In this document: positions 56,838 to 64,000 of the stretch, piece after piece
Position numbering within the stretch: position 1 is the first letter of the stretch
How the letters are laid out: every line of letters starts with the position of its first letter
From: Exiguobacterium sp. AM39-5BH
GTDB taxonomy: Bacteria; Bacillota; Bacilli; Exiguobacteriales; Exiguobacteriaceae
Length of the DNA stretch: 64,000 nucleotides
Direction of reading: 5' to 3'
Assembly (NCBI RefSeq): GCF_003467445.1
Contig: NZ_QSGS01000001.1
Coordinates: 501,840 to 565,839 of the forward strand
The notes under the pieces: model-generated
Databases searched by the model: none
What the model was told of the DNA's origin: nothing
Seen by the model: the letters and a program-made list of their open reading frames with translations, nothing else
Translations under genes and position numbers: made by a program

Positions 56838-57815
56838 CTTGTCAGCCGGATACCGCACGTCGATGCGCTGCCGGATATCGGTCATGACGTCCTCGAGTGT
56901 AAGCATATCGGCAAACGAATGGACCTCGGTCTCCCGCTCCCCTGCCTCAATCATGTTCACGAATGTCTGAATCTCATACGTCATCTGGCTTTCCTGTTCT
57001 AAACCGAGTTCGACGGTCGTCCCATCGCGGCCAACGAATGTCAAGCGGTCGAGCGAACCGATATTGTCAATCACGATGCGCCCCTCTTCCCCGATGATTT
57101 CGGACGGACCGTCCGTTCCGTGAATCTTCGAGTGGAGCACGATGATGTCCATGCCGTCATACGACAAGATGGCCGAACCACTGCCGTCGACACCCGACTC
57201 GAGCTTGACCGCGTTTGCTTGCACGCCGTCCGGTCGACCGAACAGTTTCAAAGCCGGGCCGAGGCAATAGACGCCGAGGTCCATCAGTGAGCCGTTCGAG
57301 AAGGCGGGATTGAACGTGTTCGGGTTGTCCCCGCTCTTATACAAGTCATAGCGTGACGAGTATTGCGACTTGTTCAAGATGACACGCCGGACCGGTCCGA
57401 CGCGATGGAGTTCTTGACGCAACACATCGAAGTTCGGCATGAATAGGTTGCGGAGCGCTTCGAGCAAAACGACGTCATGTTCGCGCGCCGTCTCAAGCAT
57501 CAGTCTGACTTCCTCGACGTTCGAGGCGAACGGCTTCTCACAGAGGACGTGCTTGCCGTGGCGTATGAACAGCAGGCTCTGCTCAGCGTGGAGCGAGTTC
57601 GGGCTCGCGATATAAACCGCATCAATCAACTCACTGGACGCCATCTCCTCGAGTGAGGTGAACGTGTTTGGAATATCAAATTCTTCAGCGAACGTTTTCG
57701 CGCGCTCGTCTGTCCGGGAATAGACGGCGGACAAGGATGCGCCTTCGACTTCATGGGTCGCTTCAATGAAAGAACGGGTGATAAAGTTTGTGCCGATGAT
57801 ACCGAATCGAATCAT
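56835..57815 (-). CDS. Gfo/Idh/MocA-family oxidoreductase
   Basis: 326 residues from ATG 57815 (GAGGG upstream); a longer open frame to 58307 is a shadow of the next gene. NAD(P) fold RFGIIGTNFITRSFIEA at the N-terminus, EKPFASNVEEVRLML (the EKP motif, about 95), and C-terminal domain with NPAFSNGSLMDLGVYCLGPALKLFG. Substrate probably a sugar or polyol; cannot be specified. Related to YulF/YrbE-type enzymes. Confidence 0.9.
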   Translation of the reverse strand: MIRFGIIGTNFITRSFIEATHEVEGASLSAVYSRTDERAKTFAEEFDIPNTFTSLEEMASSELIDAVYIASPNSLHAEQSLLFIRHGKHVLCEKPFASNVEEVRLMLETAREHDVVLLEALRNLFMPNFDVLRQELHRVGPVRRVILNKSQYSSRYDLYKSGDNPNTFNPAFSNGSLMDLGVYCLGPALKLFGRPDGVQANAVKLESGVDGSGSAILSYDGMDIIVLHSKIHGTDGPSEIIGEEGRIVIDNIGSLDRLTFVGRDGTTVELGLEQESQMTYEIQTFVNMIEAGERETEVHSFADMLTLEDVMTDIRQRIDVRYPADK

Positions 57816-57834
57816 AGGAAAATCCCTCTTTTCT

Positions 57835-58311
57835 TTAGGTTGTGATGATTTTGCTAAGCATGATTTCATCATGGAGCGGGATGCCGTGCTCACCGATGAC
57901 GGGAATCGACGGTTTATGTAGTCGGGCCGCATCGACCGCACCCGGGATGATCCGTGCGAGGCGCCAGCCTCGGCGTTGGTAAAAGGAGAGCGCACGCAGG
58001 TTGTCGTTCGTCGTGATGAGCGACAGCCGTTCGAGCTGATGTTGCTTGCCCACTCTCTCCACTTCATCGAGGAGCGCCGAGCCGATGCCACGCTTCTCCT
58101 GGAGGCTGTCGAGCGAGATGATTTCAAGCTCGCCTTCCCGAATGACATATGTGATGAGGCCGACGATGACGCTCGCTTCCGACCAGACGAACCCGTCAAG
58201 CGTAGCGCAATCATACGTCCCGGTCGAGATGACCATCTCTGATGAGCCCCAGGCATCAATGAAAAACGAACGGACCGCGTCACGCGTCGAAGGGGTAATC
58301 GGTTCAATCAT
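57835..58311 (-). CDS. GNAT-family N-acetyltransferase
   Basis: 158 residues from ATG 58311. Motif A SLDSLQEKRGIGSALLDEVERV, motif B FYQRRGWRLARIIPGAVDAARLHKPSIPVIGEHGIPLHDEIML. The long C-terminal strand with IPVIGE is seen in a common uncharacterised Bacillus GNAT type. Substrate unknown. Confidence 0.87.
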   Translation of the reverse strand: MIEPITPSTRDAVRSFFIDAWGSSEMVISTGTYDCATLDGFVWSEASVIVGLITYVIREGELEIISLDSLQEKRGIGSALLDEVERVGKQHQLERLSLITTNDNLRALSFYQRRGWRLARIIPGAVDAARLHKPSIPVIGEHGIPLHDEIMLSKIITT

Positions 58312-58318
58312 CGTCGAA

Positions 58319-58801
58319 TCACTCCGCCTCTCGGGCAGGTGACGGTTTTGGCGCACTCGCCTCGGCGTAAATCCGGAATTGTTTGAACTGTTCATCATAA
58401 ATCAGGCGAATCGCCCAGCGAAACGCTTTTACATATAGGGTATACAGCCATGAGGACGGTGCGAGTGTGATGCGAATCGTAACGTCCGTCCCGTCTGCTG
58501 TCTCGTTTAAAGTATATGTCGCCGTCGACACTCCTTGATTCGTCATCGCCTGCACCTCGCACTCATATGGACGATTGACATGGGTCAACTCGGATTCGAC
58601 CCGAATCTCTTTCTTCTCGAACTGTTGGACCGAGATGAACCTTTTTCCCGTCACGAGTGAGGCGTCACCATCCTCGTAGATGTTCTCGATCAAATGGTCG
58701 TTTCATTTGATGATATGTTCGTCTTCTGCGAGACAAGCGAACGTATGGTCAATCGGTGCGTCGATTGTCATTGTATATGTAGCCACTTCAAGTTGTTTCA
58801 C
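58319..58801 (-). pseudogene. SRPBCC (START-like) protein with in-frame TGA
   Basis: From GTG 58801 (AGGAGG seven bases upstream): KQLEVATYTMTIDAPIDHTFACLAEDEHIIK, then TGA (58712-58714), then in the same frame NDHLIENIYEDGDASLVTGKRFISVQQFEKKEI and NRPYECEVQAMTNQGVSTATYTL. In SRPBCC proteins the blocked position (EHIIK-x-ND) is typically Trp, so TGG to TGA explains it. About 160 residues. Family binds hydrophobic ligands; role unknown. Confidence 0.8.
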
Positions 58802-58844
58802 ATCAAATCCTCCTTCATCGATCGACATTCTTTTTTTCATTACG

Positions 58845-59354
58845 TTAGACAAGTTCTTTTTCAAAACAGACATACCGTTCATGCCCTTTCGGTTTCGAAT
58901 CGAAATGGACGCTTCCACGTTCCACGTAGCCGTGTCGTTTGTAAAAGTTGCAGGCTGCCCCATTTCCTGAGAAGCTGTCGAGCCGGATGCTGGTGTAACC
59001 TTCCGTTTTCGCTAACTGTTCCGAGGCATGCAACATGGCTTTTCCGATGCCTTGACCTTGCCGCTCCGGGTGCACCATCAAGGAATGGATGACGAGCGGA
59101 TTATCGTGACTCCAGTCGATCGCCTCCCATTCGGGCGACTGCCATTGATCGAGTACAACGACTCCGAGCAACTCCTCACCGTGTTTCATGATATAGACAG
59201 AATCGTCTTTGATACATTCCTCAAAATAGGCGCGGTTTGGATACGTGTCGTCCCATTGAAAAATCTGTCGGGTGAGCAAATCGTCTTTACAAGCGAGATA
59301 CAGTCGTTCGATTGCATTCACATCTGATGGTCTGGCTAGTGAGATTGTAGTCAT
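58845..59354 (-). CDS. GNAT-family N-acetyltransferase
   Basis: 169 residues. GNAT core: VHPERQGQGIGKAMLHASEQLAK (acetyl-CoA loop R-x-x-G-x-G/A complete) and NGAACNFYKRHGYVERGSVHFDSKPKGHERYVCFEKEL. Substrate unknown. Fourth GNAT gene of the window. Confidence 0.9.
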   Translation of the reverse strand: MTTISLARPSDVNAIERLYLACKDDLLTRQIFQWDDTYPNRAYFEECIKDDSVYIMKHGEELLGVVVLDQWQSPEWEAIDWSHDNPLVIHSLMVHPERQGQGIGKAMLHASEQLAKTEGYTSIRLDSFSGNGAACNFYKRHGYVERGSVHFDSKPKGHERYVCFEKELV

Positions 59355-59379
59355 TCCAATGCTCCGTTCTTGAAGATAA

Positions 59380-60294
59380 TTATTTCGTATTGATAATCCG
59401 TTCGTATTTTTTATACTCCTCGTGGTCCATGCTTAGACCGAGCAGCTCAGCGATTGTGTCTTGTCGCCACGTGGTCGGATTAAAATACTGCGATCCCGTG
59501 TTGAACCAGCGCCCCTTTTGATCGAATCCCCACGTATACTTCACCTGGTCAAGCCCTTGCTGTAGAAGCATCTTTCCTTCTGCTGGATGGGCTCGCAAGC
59601 GATGTTCGCCGAGACGCATATATGGTTCGACGGCCCACCGGCATCGTTCAATCGCTCGTTGAACATATGTATAATCGAAATGATCGATGTCTCTCTTCGC
59701 TAACGCAATACAAAGCAAGCCGCTCACTTCTTCCGGTCCTTGTTCGATGAGCGACTCTGCTAAGGCGACGTGTTCGTCTGTGATGACAAAGTCATTCCAA
59801 CCCGTCCAATATAAGGCGAGCGCGAAATAGAACGGGTCATTCGGATGAAACGTATAGGCAGTGAGACCGAAGCTATTCACCCGGGCAAAATCTTCGATGG
59901 TATCAATCAACTCATACCCGATGAGCATGTCCCATCGGCTGTTATCGGTCGGGTCCATCATCACATGATCAATCAACATCTGCTCGATGCCTCGGGTTTG
60001 TTGAAGGTAATGTTCAAGCTGTTTGAACTGGTTTGCCTCAACGTAGGCGTCGATGCGATCCATCATCGCCTGTTGCTCCACCGAGAGGGTCTCGTTGCCT
60101 GAATACAGCTCAAAGATATTCCCTACGTTATAATCATTCAAAGATGTGTTCTCCTCTCCCACGTCGCTTTCCACGATGAGCGCTAGTAATTCTGTCGATA
60201 TGATTGCGTTTTTAGAAAAAGAATTTATCATATTCGTTGCTATATTTTCTTTAAAAAAGATATCACATGCGGTATTTGAAATAAAATTATTCAA
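59380..60294 (-). CDS. Uncharacterised protein with AT-rich 5' end
   Basis: 304 residues from TTG 60294, overlapping the SUKH-like stop codon (translational coupling). The first 55 codons (NNFISNTACDIFFKENIATNMINSFSKNAI) are markedly AT-rich; the remainder has normal GC and helical repeat-like character (ALALYWTGWNDFVITDEHVALAESLIEQGPEEVSGLLCIALAKRDIDHFDY). The two parts may have different origins. No family recognised; context suggests an accessory or immunity-type role. Confidence 0.6.
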   Translation of the reverse strand: MNNFISNTACDIFFKENIATNMINSFSKNAIISTELLALIVESDVGEENTSLNDYNVGNIFELYSGNETLSVEQQAMMDRIDAYVEANQFKQLEHYLQQTRGIEQMLIDHVMMDPTDNSRWDMLIGYELIDTIEDFARVNSFGLTAYTFHPNDPFYFALALYWTGWNDFVITDEHVALAESLIEQGPEEVSGLLCIALAKRDIDHFDYTYVQRAIERCRWAVEPYMRLGEHRLRAHPAEGKMLLQQGLDQVKYTWGFDQKGRWFNTGSQYFNPTTWRQDTIAELLGLSMDHEEYKKYERIINTK

Positions 60295-60997
60295 AATATT
60301 CTAGAATGGTTTCTGGGTCATATTCAAACCCTACCAGCTCGCTCGACCAATCGAGGCCGCACAGCAGCTCATCATCCGACATGTTCGGCAACCAGCGTTC
60401 AAGGAATAGCTCGACCGGCAACTCGATCACATGATAGTCGGCCCATTCTTTAACCCGGCACGCGAGCGCAAGCTCTCGTGACGAAAAGAATAACAAGACG
60501 TCTGTGTCTTCGACGTGCGATGGTGCGTACGCCCACCCCTCGTCTTGCTCCGCAGATAATCCGAAGACGAGTCCATTCTCCTCGACTCGTTCGCAAAACG
60601 TCTCGAGCACGTCGCTTTCCGCCTGCGTCACTTCGACGAACGCCTCAAACGAAAGCGCCGCCACCTGGAGTTCGTCTAACTCGTGCCACCAGGCGTAAAT
60701 CGTCTCCCGGTCGTCTTTTAGAAAACCGAGCTCATCACCAGACCCATTCGTCGCAAGCGTCACGAACCCTTCCGGCAACTCCTCTTGCTTCAATTCGTTG
60801 GCTCAAATCACATCATCCCACGTCTTATTGAAAAACCGCTCGTCCTTGATCGGATAGAAAAACCAATCCCCAAGTTCAAACTTGTTCCCATGCCCCCATG
60901 CGTCACGCAAGCCATCCGGGAAGCGTGCGCCGACTTGTTGCTCCACCTGGTCAATCGTTTCGACCGAAAATCCTGGAAGGTTTGTCTCACGTCTCAT
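60287..60997 (-). pseudogene. SMI1/KNR4 (SUKH)-like protein with in-frame TGA
   Basis: ATG 60997 (GAGGG upstream). SUKH-type N-terminus: SVETIDQVEQQVGARFPDGLRDAWGHGNKFELGDWFFYPIKDERFFNKTWDDVI, then TGA (60803-60805), then in the same frame ANELKQEELPEGFVTLATNGSGDELGFLKDD. This is the canonical GD-L-G-F region of SUKH proteins. C-terminal half to 60287 is intact. SUKH proteins are widespread immunity proteins against secreted toxins. One substitution (probably CGA to TGA) breaks it. Confidence 0.78.
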
Positions 60998-61218
60998 CTC
61001 AACGCCCTCTTTCTAACATCAATAACATGAGTATACTGGATTTACAAAAAAGATGGCATTGATTCCGACAAGTTGATTCAATAATGATCACGATTCTGTT
61101 GCGCCAAACGTTTGTAAAACGTAAAAAAGGACTTATAGACAAGGTCCATCGTCACGAGAAATCATTCGGTTGTAAGTAGTAACTTCTTAGTCGATTCAAC
61201 GACTACCTATATGCGTCA

Positions 61219-61995
61219 TCACTCGTTAACGAGCTGAACGCCGCTCACTTCATAATCACCGATTTGAATGAAGTGGAACCGTCCGTCCTCGGCTAACCCT
61301 CTAGCAGTTCCCGAAAACTCAGCTACAACGTCAGGGCGTTTGCGTGCACCGAACGGCCACTTGTACAACAACCCGTCTTTTACGAAGTAGCCGACCTGTC
61401 CTTGAATCGTCAGCGCCGAACTGTCGTGAAGTCGCTTCGGCGTCTTATACTTGTTGAGTCGACCGGTTAAATCAACATGAATCAAGTCATACCAAATCGA
61501 CGGACAGAACCATACCCCGGTTTGATTTGCTTGCAACAATTCGCAGTCGACAATGGTCGGCGGACGTACAAAATCTGACTGATAGCGTTGTAACACTTCC
61601 CCTGTCCTCGAGAAACAGACGAGTGCCTCGGTGGATATCCCTTCCCCGAACACCCCTTCATCGGCATAGCCGATCCAAATCCCCGTGTCGTTGACGGCGA
61701 CAGCTCCGATGGCGTTGCCCGCATGGAACGAATGAAGTATCGACCCTCGCCCATCGATAACCCAGGCGTTGCCGGGTGTACCTTCGTGCGTCACATCGAC
61801 GACGAGAAACGTTTCTGAATCAAGTAGACGGATGAATGGCGAATTCAAATGAAACGGCAGTCGTATCATTCGCTCATTCCAATAGACGACCGGACCATCC
61901 TGATCCACCAGAACGATCACTTCACCACCTGATAAATCGGCATCAATTATGCTAAACCTATCCATTTTAAATAACGTCTCAACTTGTAGCTCCAT
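61219..61995 (-). CDS. Uncharacterised beta-propeller-like protein
   Basis: 258 residues, soluble. Repeated short strands (IIDADLSGGEVIVLVDQDGPVVYWNER, AVAVNDTGIWIGYADEGVFGEGISTEALVCFSRTGEVLQRY, SGTARGLAEDGRFHFIQIGDYE) suggest a propeller fold. No signal peptide or catalytic motif. Function unknown. Confidence 0.6.
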   Translation of the reverse strand: MELQVETLFKMDRFSIIDADLSGGEVIVLVDQDGPVVYWNERMIRLPFHLNSPFIRLLDSETFLVVDVTHEGTPGNAWVIDGRGSILHSFHAGNAIGAVAVNDTGIWIGYADEGVFGEGISTEALVCFSRTGEVLQRYQSDFVRPPTIVDCELLQANQTGVWFCPSIWYDLIHVDLTGRLNKYKTPKRLHDSSALTIQGQVGYFVKDGLLYKWPFGARKRPDVVAEFSGTARGLAEDGRFHFIQIGDYEVSGVQLVNE

Positions 61996-62066
61996 CCAGT
62001 TTCACATCCCATATTCACTGCTATCTTGTTGTTCAATCGAACACGATGAATCGTTTATATGTTTAC

Positions 62067-62750
62067 TCAACGAGCTAGACGGTCTTGATACTGCTCGAGC
62101 CTTCTGCGGAAGCGGTCAACTTCTTTCGGTGTCACCGAATCTGTCATTCCATAGCGCTCTTCCAAATATGGCTTGAAATCGATGTCCGTCAATTCGATGC
62201 GCCGTGCCCACTCTAAAACCGTTTCTGTCGGCAACCATTTCTTCGCCGGCGGTAACGCCTGATTGAACGTGATGAGCGCGTCCCGAATCGTCACACCGGT
62301 CCAAGCCGGTTCTTCGATACTCGTCATCGAGCTCGGGACTGAATGACGCGAGAACGTCCGCGTCGTGAACGAAGCTGTTTCGTCAGCTCGCTTGCGGTGC
62401 TGAAAACGAATGTTAGCGGAAAAAATCAGTACGCTAAGCAATACACAGGCTAGTAACAACACCCAATAGAAGAGGCCATCGCCTCGTTCGATGACGGTAG
62501 TCACAGAATCAATCGTATAATCCAAATAGTCCAGTTTCAGACGAGACTGTTCTTCTTCTTTCGGTATCCTCATCTTTCCTTCGGACGACTCCATCAAATA
62601 CTCAGATTCTGCCGGTGTCGGTCGCAACTTCAAGCCCGACGTTGGAGCACGATACCACCATTCCATCAATAAGCTGATAAGACGTATTCCAATGAAGACC
62701 GTTCCTACCGTAAGCACTGCGGTCAAGCCAAGCCGAATCATCCAACGCAT
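62067..62750 (-). CDS. DUF4129-like membrane protein
   Basis: 227 residues. Two helices (about 8-30 and 93-112) with an extracellular loop. The C-terminal cytoplasmic motif IRDALITFNQALPPAKKWLPTETVLEWARRI closely parallels the chimera at 43498 (LRQQLIQFEQALPPEKRRRTFETFL). It stands without MoxR or DUF58 neighbours, so it is an orphan copy and shows what the missing end of the chimera would look like. Confidence 0.72.
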   Translation of the reverse strand: MRWMIRLGLTAVLTVGTVFIGIRLISLLMEWWYRAPTSGLKLRPTPAESEYLMESSEGKMRIPKEEEQSRLKLDYLDYTIDSVTTVIERGDGLFYWVLLLACVLLSVLIFSANIRFQHRKRADETASFTTRTFSRHSVPSSMTSIEEPAWTGVTIRDALITFNQALPPAKKWLPTETVLEWARRIELTDIDFKPYLEERYGMTDSVTPKEVDRFRRRLEQYQDRLAR

Positions 62751-62841
62751 GTTGTCGCCTCCTAGAGGGCTGACTTACATTAATTGTATCATCGGACGTT
62801 GTCACTTGGAATAATCATCCATCAAAACTCTTGTCATCGTT

Positions 62842-63276
62842 TTACAGAAGATGCATCTTAGCGACCTGACTTGTTGGCCGCAGCTTTAGAATCTCGGTCG
62901 CTAATTCGTTCGCTTCATCATCCGTCATTAATTTGTCGGGAATCGCATTGAAAAAGAGCAAGTATTCCTTTAGATCTATGCGGCTAGAATCAAGCTCGAC
63001 AGCACGTTTCGCATGTTCGTAGGCCCGTTCATAGGCATGAGGATGGTGACAGAACGGTTGGCTCATGAGAAGCGACGCAGCCTCTTCCCAATCCGCAGTC
63101 TGCTCAACTTGAATCTGATCGCATACGATTTCGTAGACCGCTAAATCATCTGTATTAAACGCAACTTCAAGAAATGTATCTAACACCACTTCGTGAGCGA
63201 GCGACTTCACTAGACGTTGAACGGTCGTTCGGTCATTTGAGAGGATCGCCTTGTGCAGTTGTTTTTTGAGGCTCAT
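62842..63276 (-). CDS. Uncharacterised helical-repeat protein
   Basis: 144 residues, helical (LAVYEIVCDQIQVEQTADWEEAASLLMSQPF, YERAYEHAKRAVELDSSRIDLKEYLLFFNAIPDKL), TPR-like. No recognised family. Last gene before the insertion-sequence region. Confidence 0.55.
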   Translation of the reverse strand: MSLKKQLHKAILSNDRTTVQRLVKSLAHEVVLDTFLEVAFNTDDLAVYEIVCDQIQVEQTADWEEAASLLMSQPFCHHPHAYERAYEHAKRAVELDSSRIDLKEYLLFFNAIPDKLMTDDEANELATEILKLRPTSQVAKMHLL

Positions 63277-63404
63277 TTGAACGATTGCCCCTTCCTTGAT
63301 GATTCATCAACGCTCTTTTTTTCATTCATTTCCGTTTAAAACCTAGCGCGATGGAACGAAGAATCCTCGATTTGTTTCCGCAACTATCACACGCTATAAT
63401 CATT

Positions 63405-63800
63405 GGCTCATCACCATAACACGTGGTTGCTATTTTAACGACCAAGCTCGAAGCGTAATCTCAAAAAGAAACGTTCGAGGTTTCGGTAGCCATAACCACG
63501 GCGTTTGATAAGCTTGATTTTGTTGTTCGTTCCTTCCATCTTTCCGTTCGATAGACTGGACACGATTGTTCGACGCATCGCTTCCTCTCGGTTCTGGATC
63601 GATTTCGCGATCTTCGCCAGAGGCCCGCAAGGATGGGACTGATAACGATCCAACCAATCGGTCAGTCGACGTTTCGCCTGTCCATGGCACGTGGCCTTCA
63701 GCACATATCGAATATGTTGAAGTCCTTGATAGAGGTCCCGGGTGAACGGATCTTCCCGAAGGCAAGAATCGGCGACCTCCCGGTCTTCGGGGGACTGGAT
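63405..63800 (-). mobile_element. ISL3-family insertion sequence remnant
   Basis: The outer end begins GGCTCATCACCATAACAC at 63405, like the GGCTCTT-type terminal repeat of ISL3 elements. It contains the transposase 3' end and is cut off at 63800, where an IS3-family element begins. The other ISL3 end is not in the window, so a target duplication cannot be checked. Confidence 0.75.
63435..63800 (-). pseudogene. ISL3-family transposase, C-terminal fragment
   Basis: About 120 residues: REDPFTRDLYQGLQHIRYVLK, RRTIVSSLSNGKMEGTNNKIKLIKRRGYGYRNLERFFLRLRF. The block SNGKMEGTNNKIK...RRGYGYRN is diagnostic of DDE_Tnp_ISL3 transposases. The N-terminal two thirds, with two catalytic aspartates, is missing because of the IS3 insertion. 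Non-functional. Confidence 0.88.
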
Positions 63801-64000
63801 TGTCAACACTTAACTAGACATTTTTTAAGAGGTCTCTTTTTTTGTATTCTTTTGGTGTCAGGTAACCTAATGTCCCATGGATTCTGATGTGATTGAACCA
63901 ATGTATGTAATCACGTAATTCACGGTCGAGAACCGTCAGATTCGGGAAAGTCTGCTTCTTGACGAACTCGATTTTGAGAACCTTGTACGTCGCCTCTGAC
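63801..64000 (-). mobile_element. IS3-family insertion sequence, right end (continues outside)
   Basis: TGTCAACACTTAACTAGACA at 63801-63820 is the probable terminal repeat; the element extends past 64000. It interrupts the ISL3 element, so it inserted later. Confidence 0.75.
63814..64000 (-). CDS. IS3-family transposase OrfB, C-terminal part
   Basis: 62 residues to TAG at 63814: SEATYKVLKIEFVKKQTF, LDRELRDYIHWFNHIRIHGTLGYLTPKEYKKRDLL. It includes the DDE glutamate region (E in SEATYKVLK) and the IS3 hallmark IxWFNxxRxHxxLGYLxPxEY. The rest lies outside the window, so intactness is unknown. Confidence 0.88.
   Translation of the reverse strand, partial: SEATYKVLKIEFVKKQTFPNLTVLDRELRDYIHWFNHIRIHGTLGYLTPKEYKKRDLLKNV

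Noticed and set aside
57835..58307. N-terminal extension of the Gfo/Idh oxidoreductase (open frame to 58307)
   Set aside because: The extension is Ser/Arg-rich shadow sequence of the GNAT gene in another frame; the Rossmann motif and ribosome site place the start at 57815.
58703..61000. In-frame TGA codons in the SRPBCC and SUKH genes as possible TGA-to-tryptophan recoding or selenocysteine
   Set aside because: Many genes in the window end normally at TGA (for example mtnE-like, metI-region neighbours, DUF58), no SECIS-like structure was seen, and single substitutions explain both.

Overview
The window looks like a chromosomal stretch from a low-GC-phylum (Bacillota) bacterium with moderate GC (about half), most plausibly Exiguobacterium or a close relative. 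The evidence is Bacillus-type gene content (two S-box SAM riboswitches, yneT-parE-parC, spx, YdbS/YdbT, a double dynamin DynA, LysM-3D autolysin), strong AGGAGG ribosome sites, frequent TTG/GTG starts and rho-independent terminators. No rRNA, tRNA, CRISPR array or prophage was seen. The genus is an inference, not a database match.

Layout. 1-6.0 kb: end of an AI-2E-type permease, then a sulfur/methionine block: SAM riboswitch > methionine-type aminotransferase > iron-type 2-oxoacid/alcohol dehydrogenase, then a second SAM riboswitch > metQ-metN-metI transporter. 6-15 kb: Spx-like regulator, DUF302 protein, tandem paralogous lipoproteins, soluble PAS-chemoreceptor, YgjP/DUF45 metallopeptidase, a broken MalY/PatB C-S lyase and two uncharacterised genes. 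15.3-17.7 kb: a tyrosine recombinase plus GGDEF gene pair bracketed by two copies of a dif-like palindrome. 17.8-22.7 kb: CoA-binding protein, parE, parC. 22.7-29 kb: accessory enzymes (DinB, Nudix, MBL-fold, GNATs including a streptothricin-acetyltransferase-like one) and a cystine/polar amino acid uptake pair lacking its ATPase. 29-32 kb: complete MoxR-DUF58 operon. 32-41 kb: cardiolipin synthase (broken), autolysin, AraC regulators, degraded genes, GH1 glycosidase with divergent GntR regulator and a perfect 26-bp operator. 41.7-44.5 kb: a second DUF58 cluster whose MoxR ATPase is reduced to a lid domain fused to a DUF4129-like protein. 45-57 kb: NCS2 purine permease, a candidate type I toxin-antitoxin locus, YdbS/YdbT, WGR protein, ArAE exporter, DynA. 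57-63.3 kb: oxidoreductase, GNATs, SRPBCC, SUKH-like and other small accessory proteins. 63.4-64 kb: an ISL3 remnant truncated by an IS3-family element that continues out of the window.

How it works together. The first 6 kb forms a SAM-sensing regulon for methionine/2-oxo-4-methylthiobutyrate handling and methionine import. The MoxR/DUF58 clusters, DynA, LysM-3D protein, YdbS/T and cardiolipin synthase are envelope-maintenance functions.

Caution. At least a dozen genes carry a single-base frameshift or one in-frame stop (including parC, which is normally essential). The pattern fits residual sequencing/assembly errors at least in part, so 'broken gene' calls should be read as 'broken in this sequence'. 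A few loci (SDR, MoxR-DUF4129 chimera, ISL3) show deletions or truncations that simple base errors would not produce.
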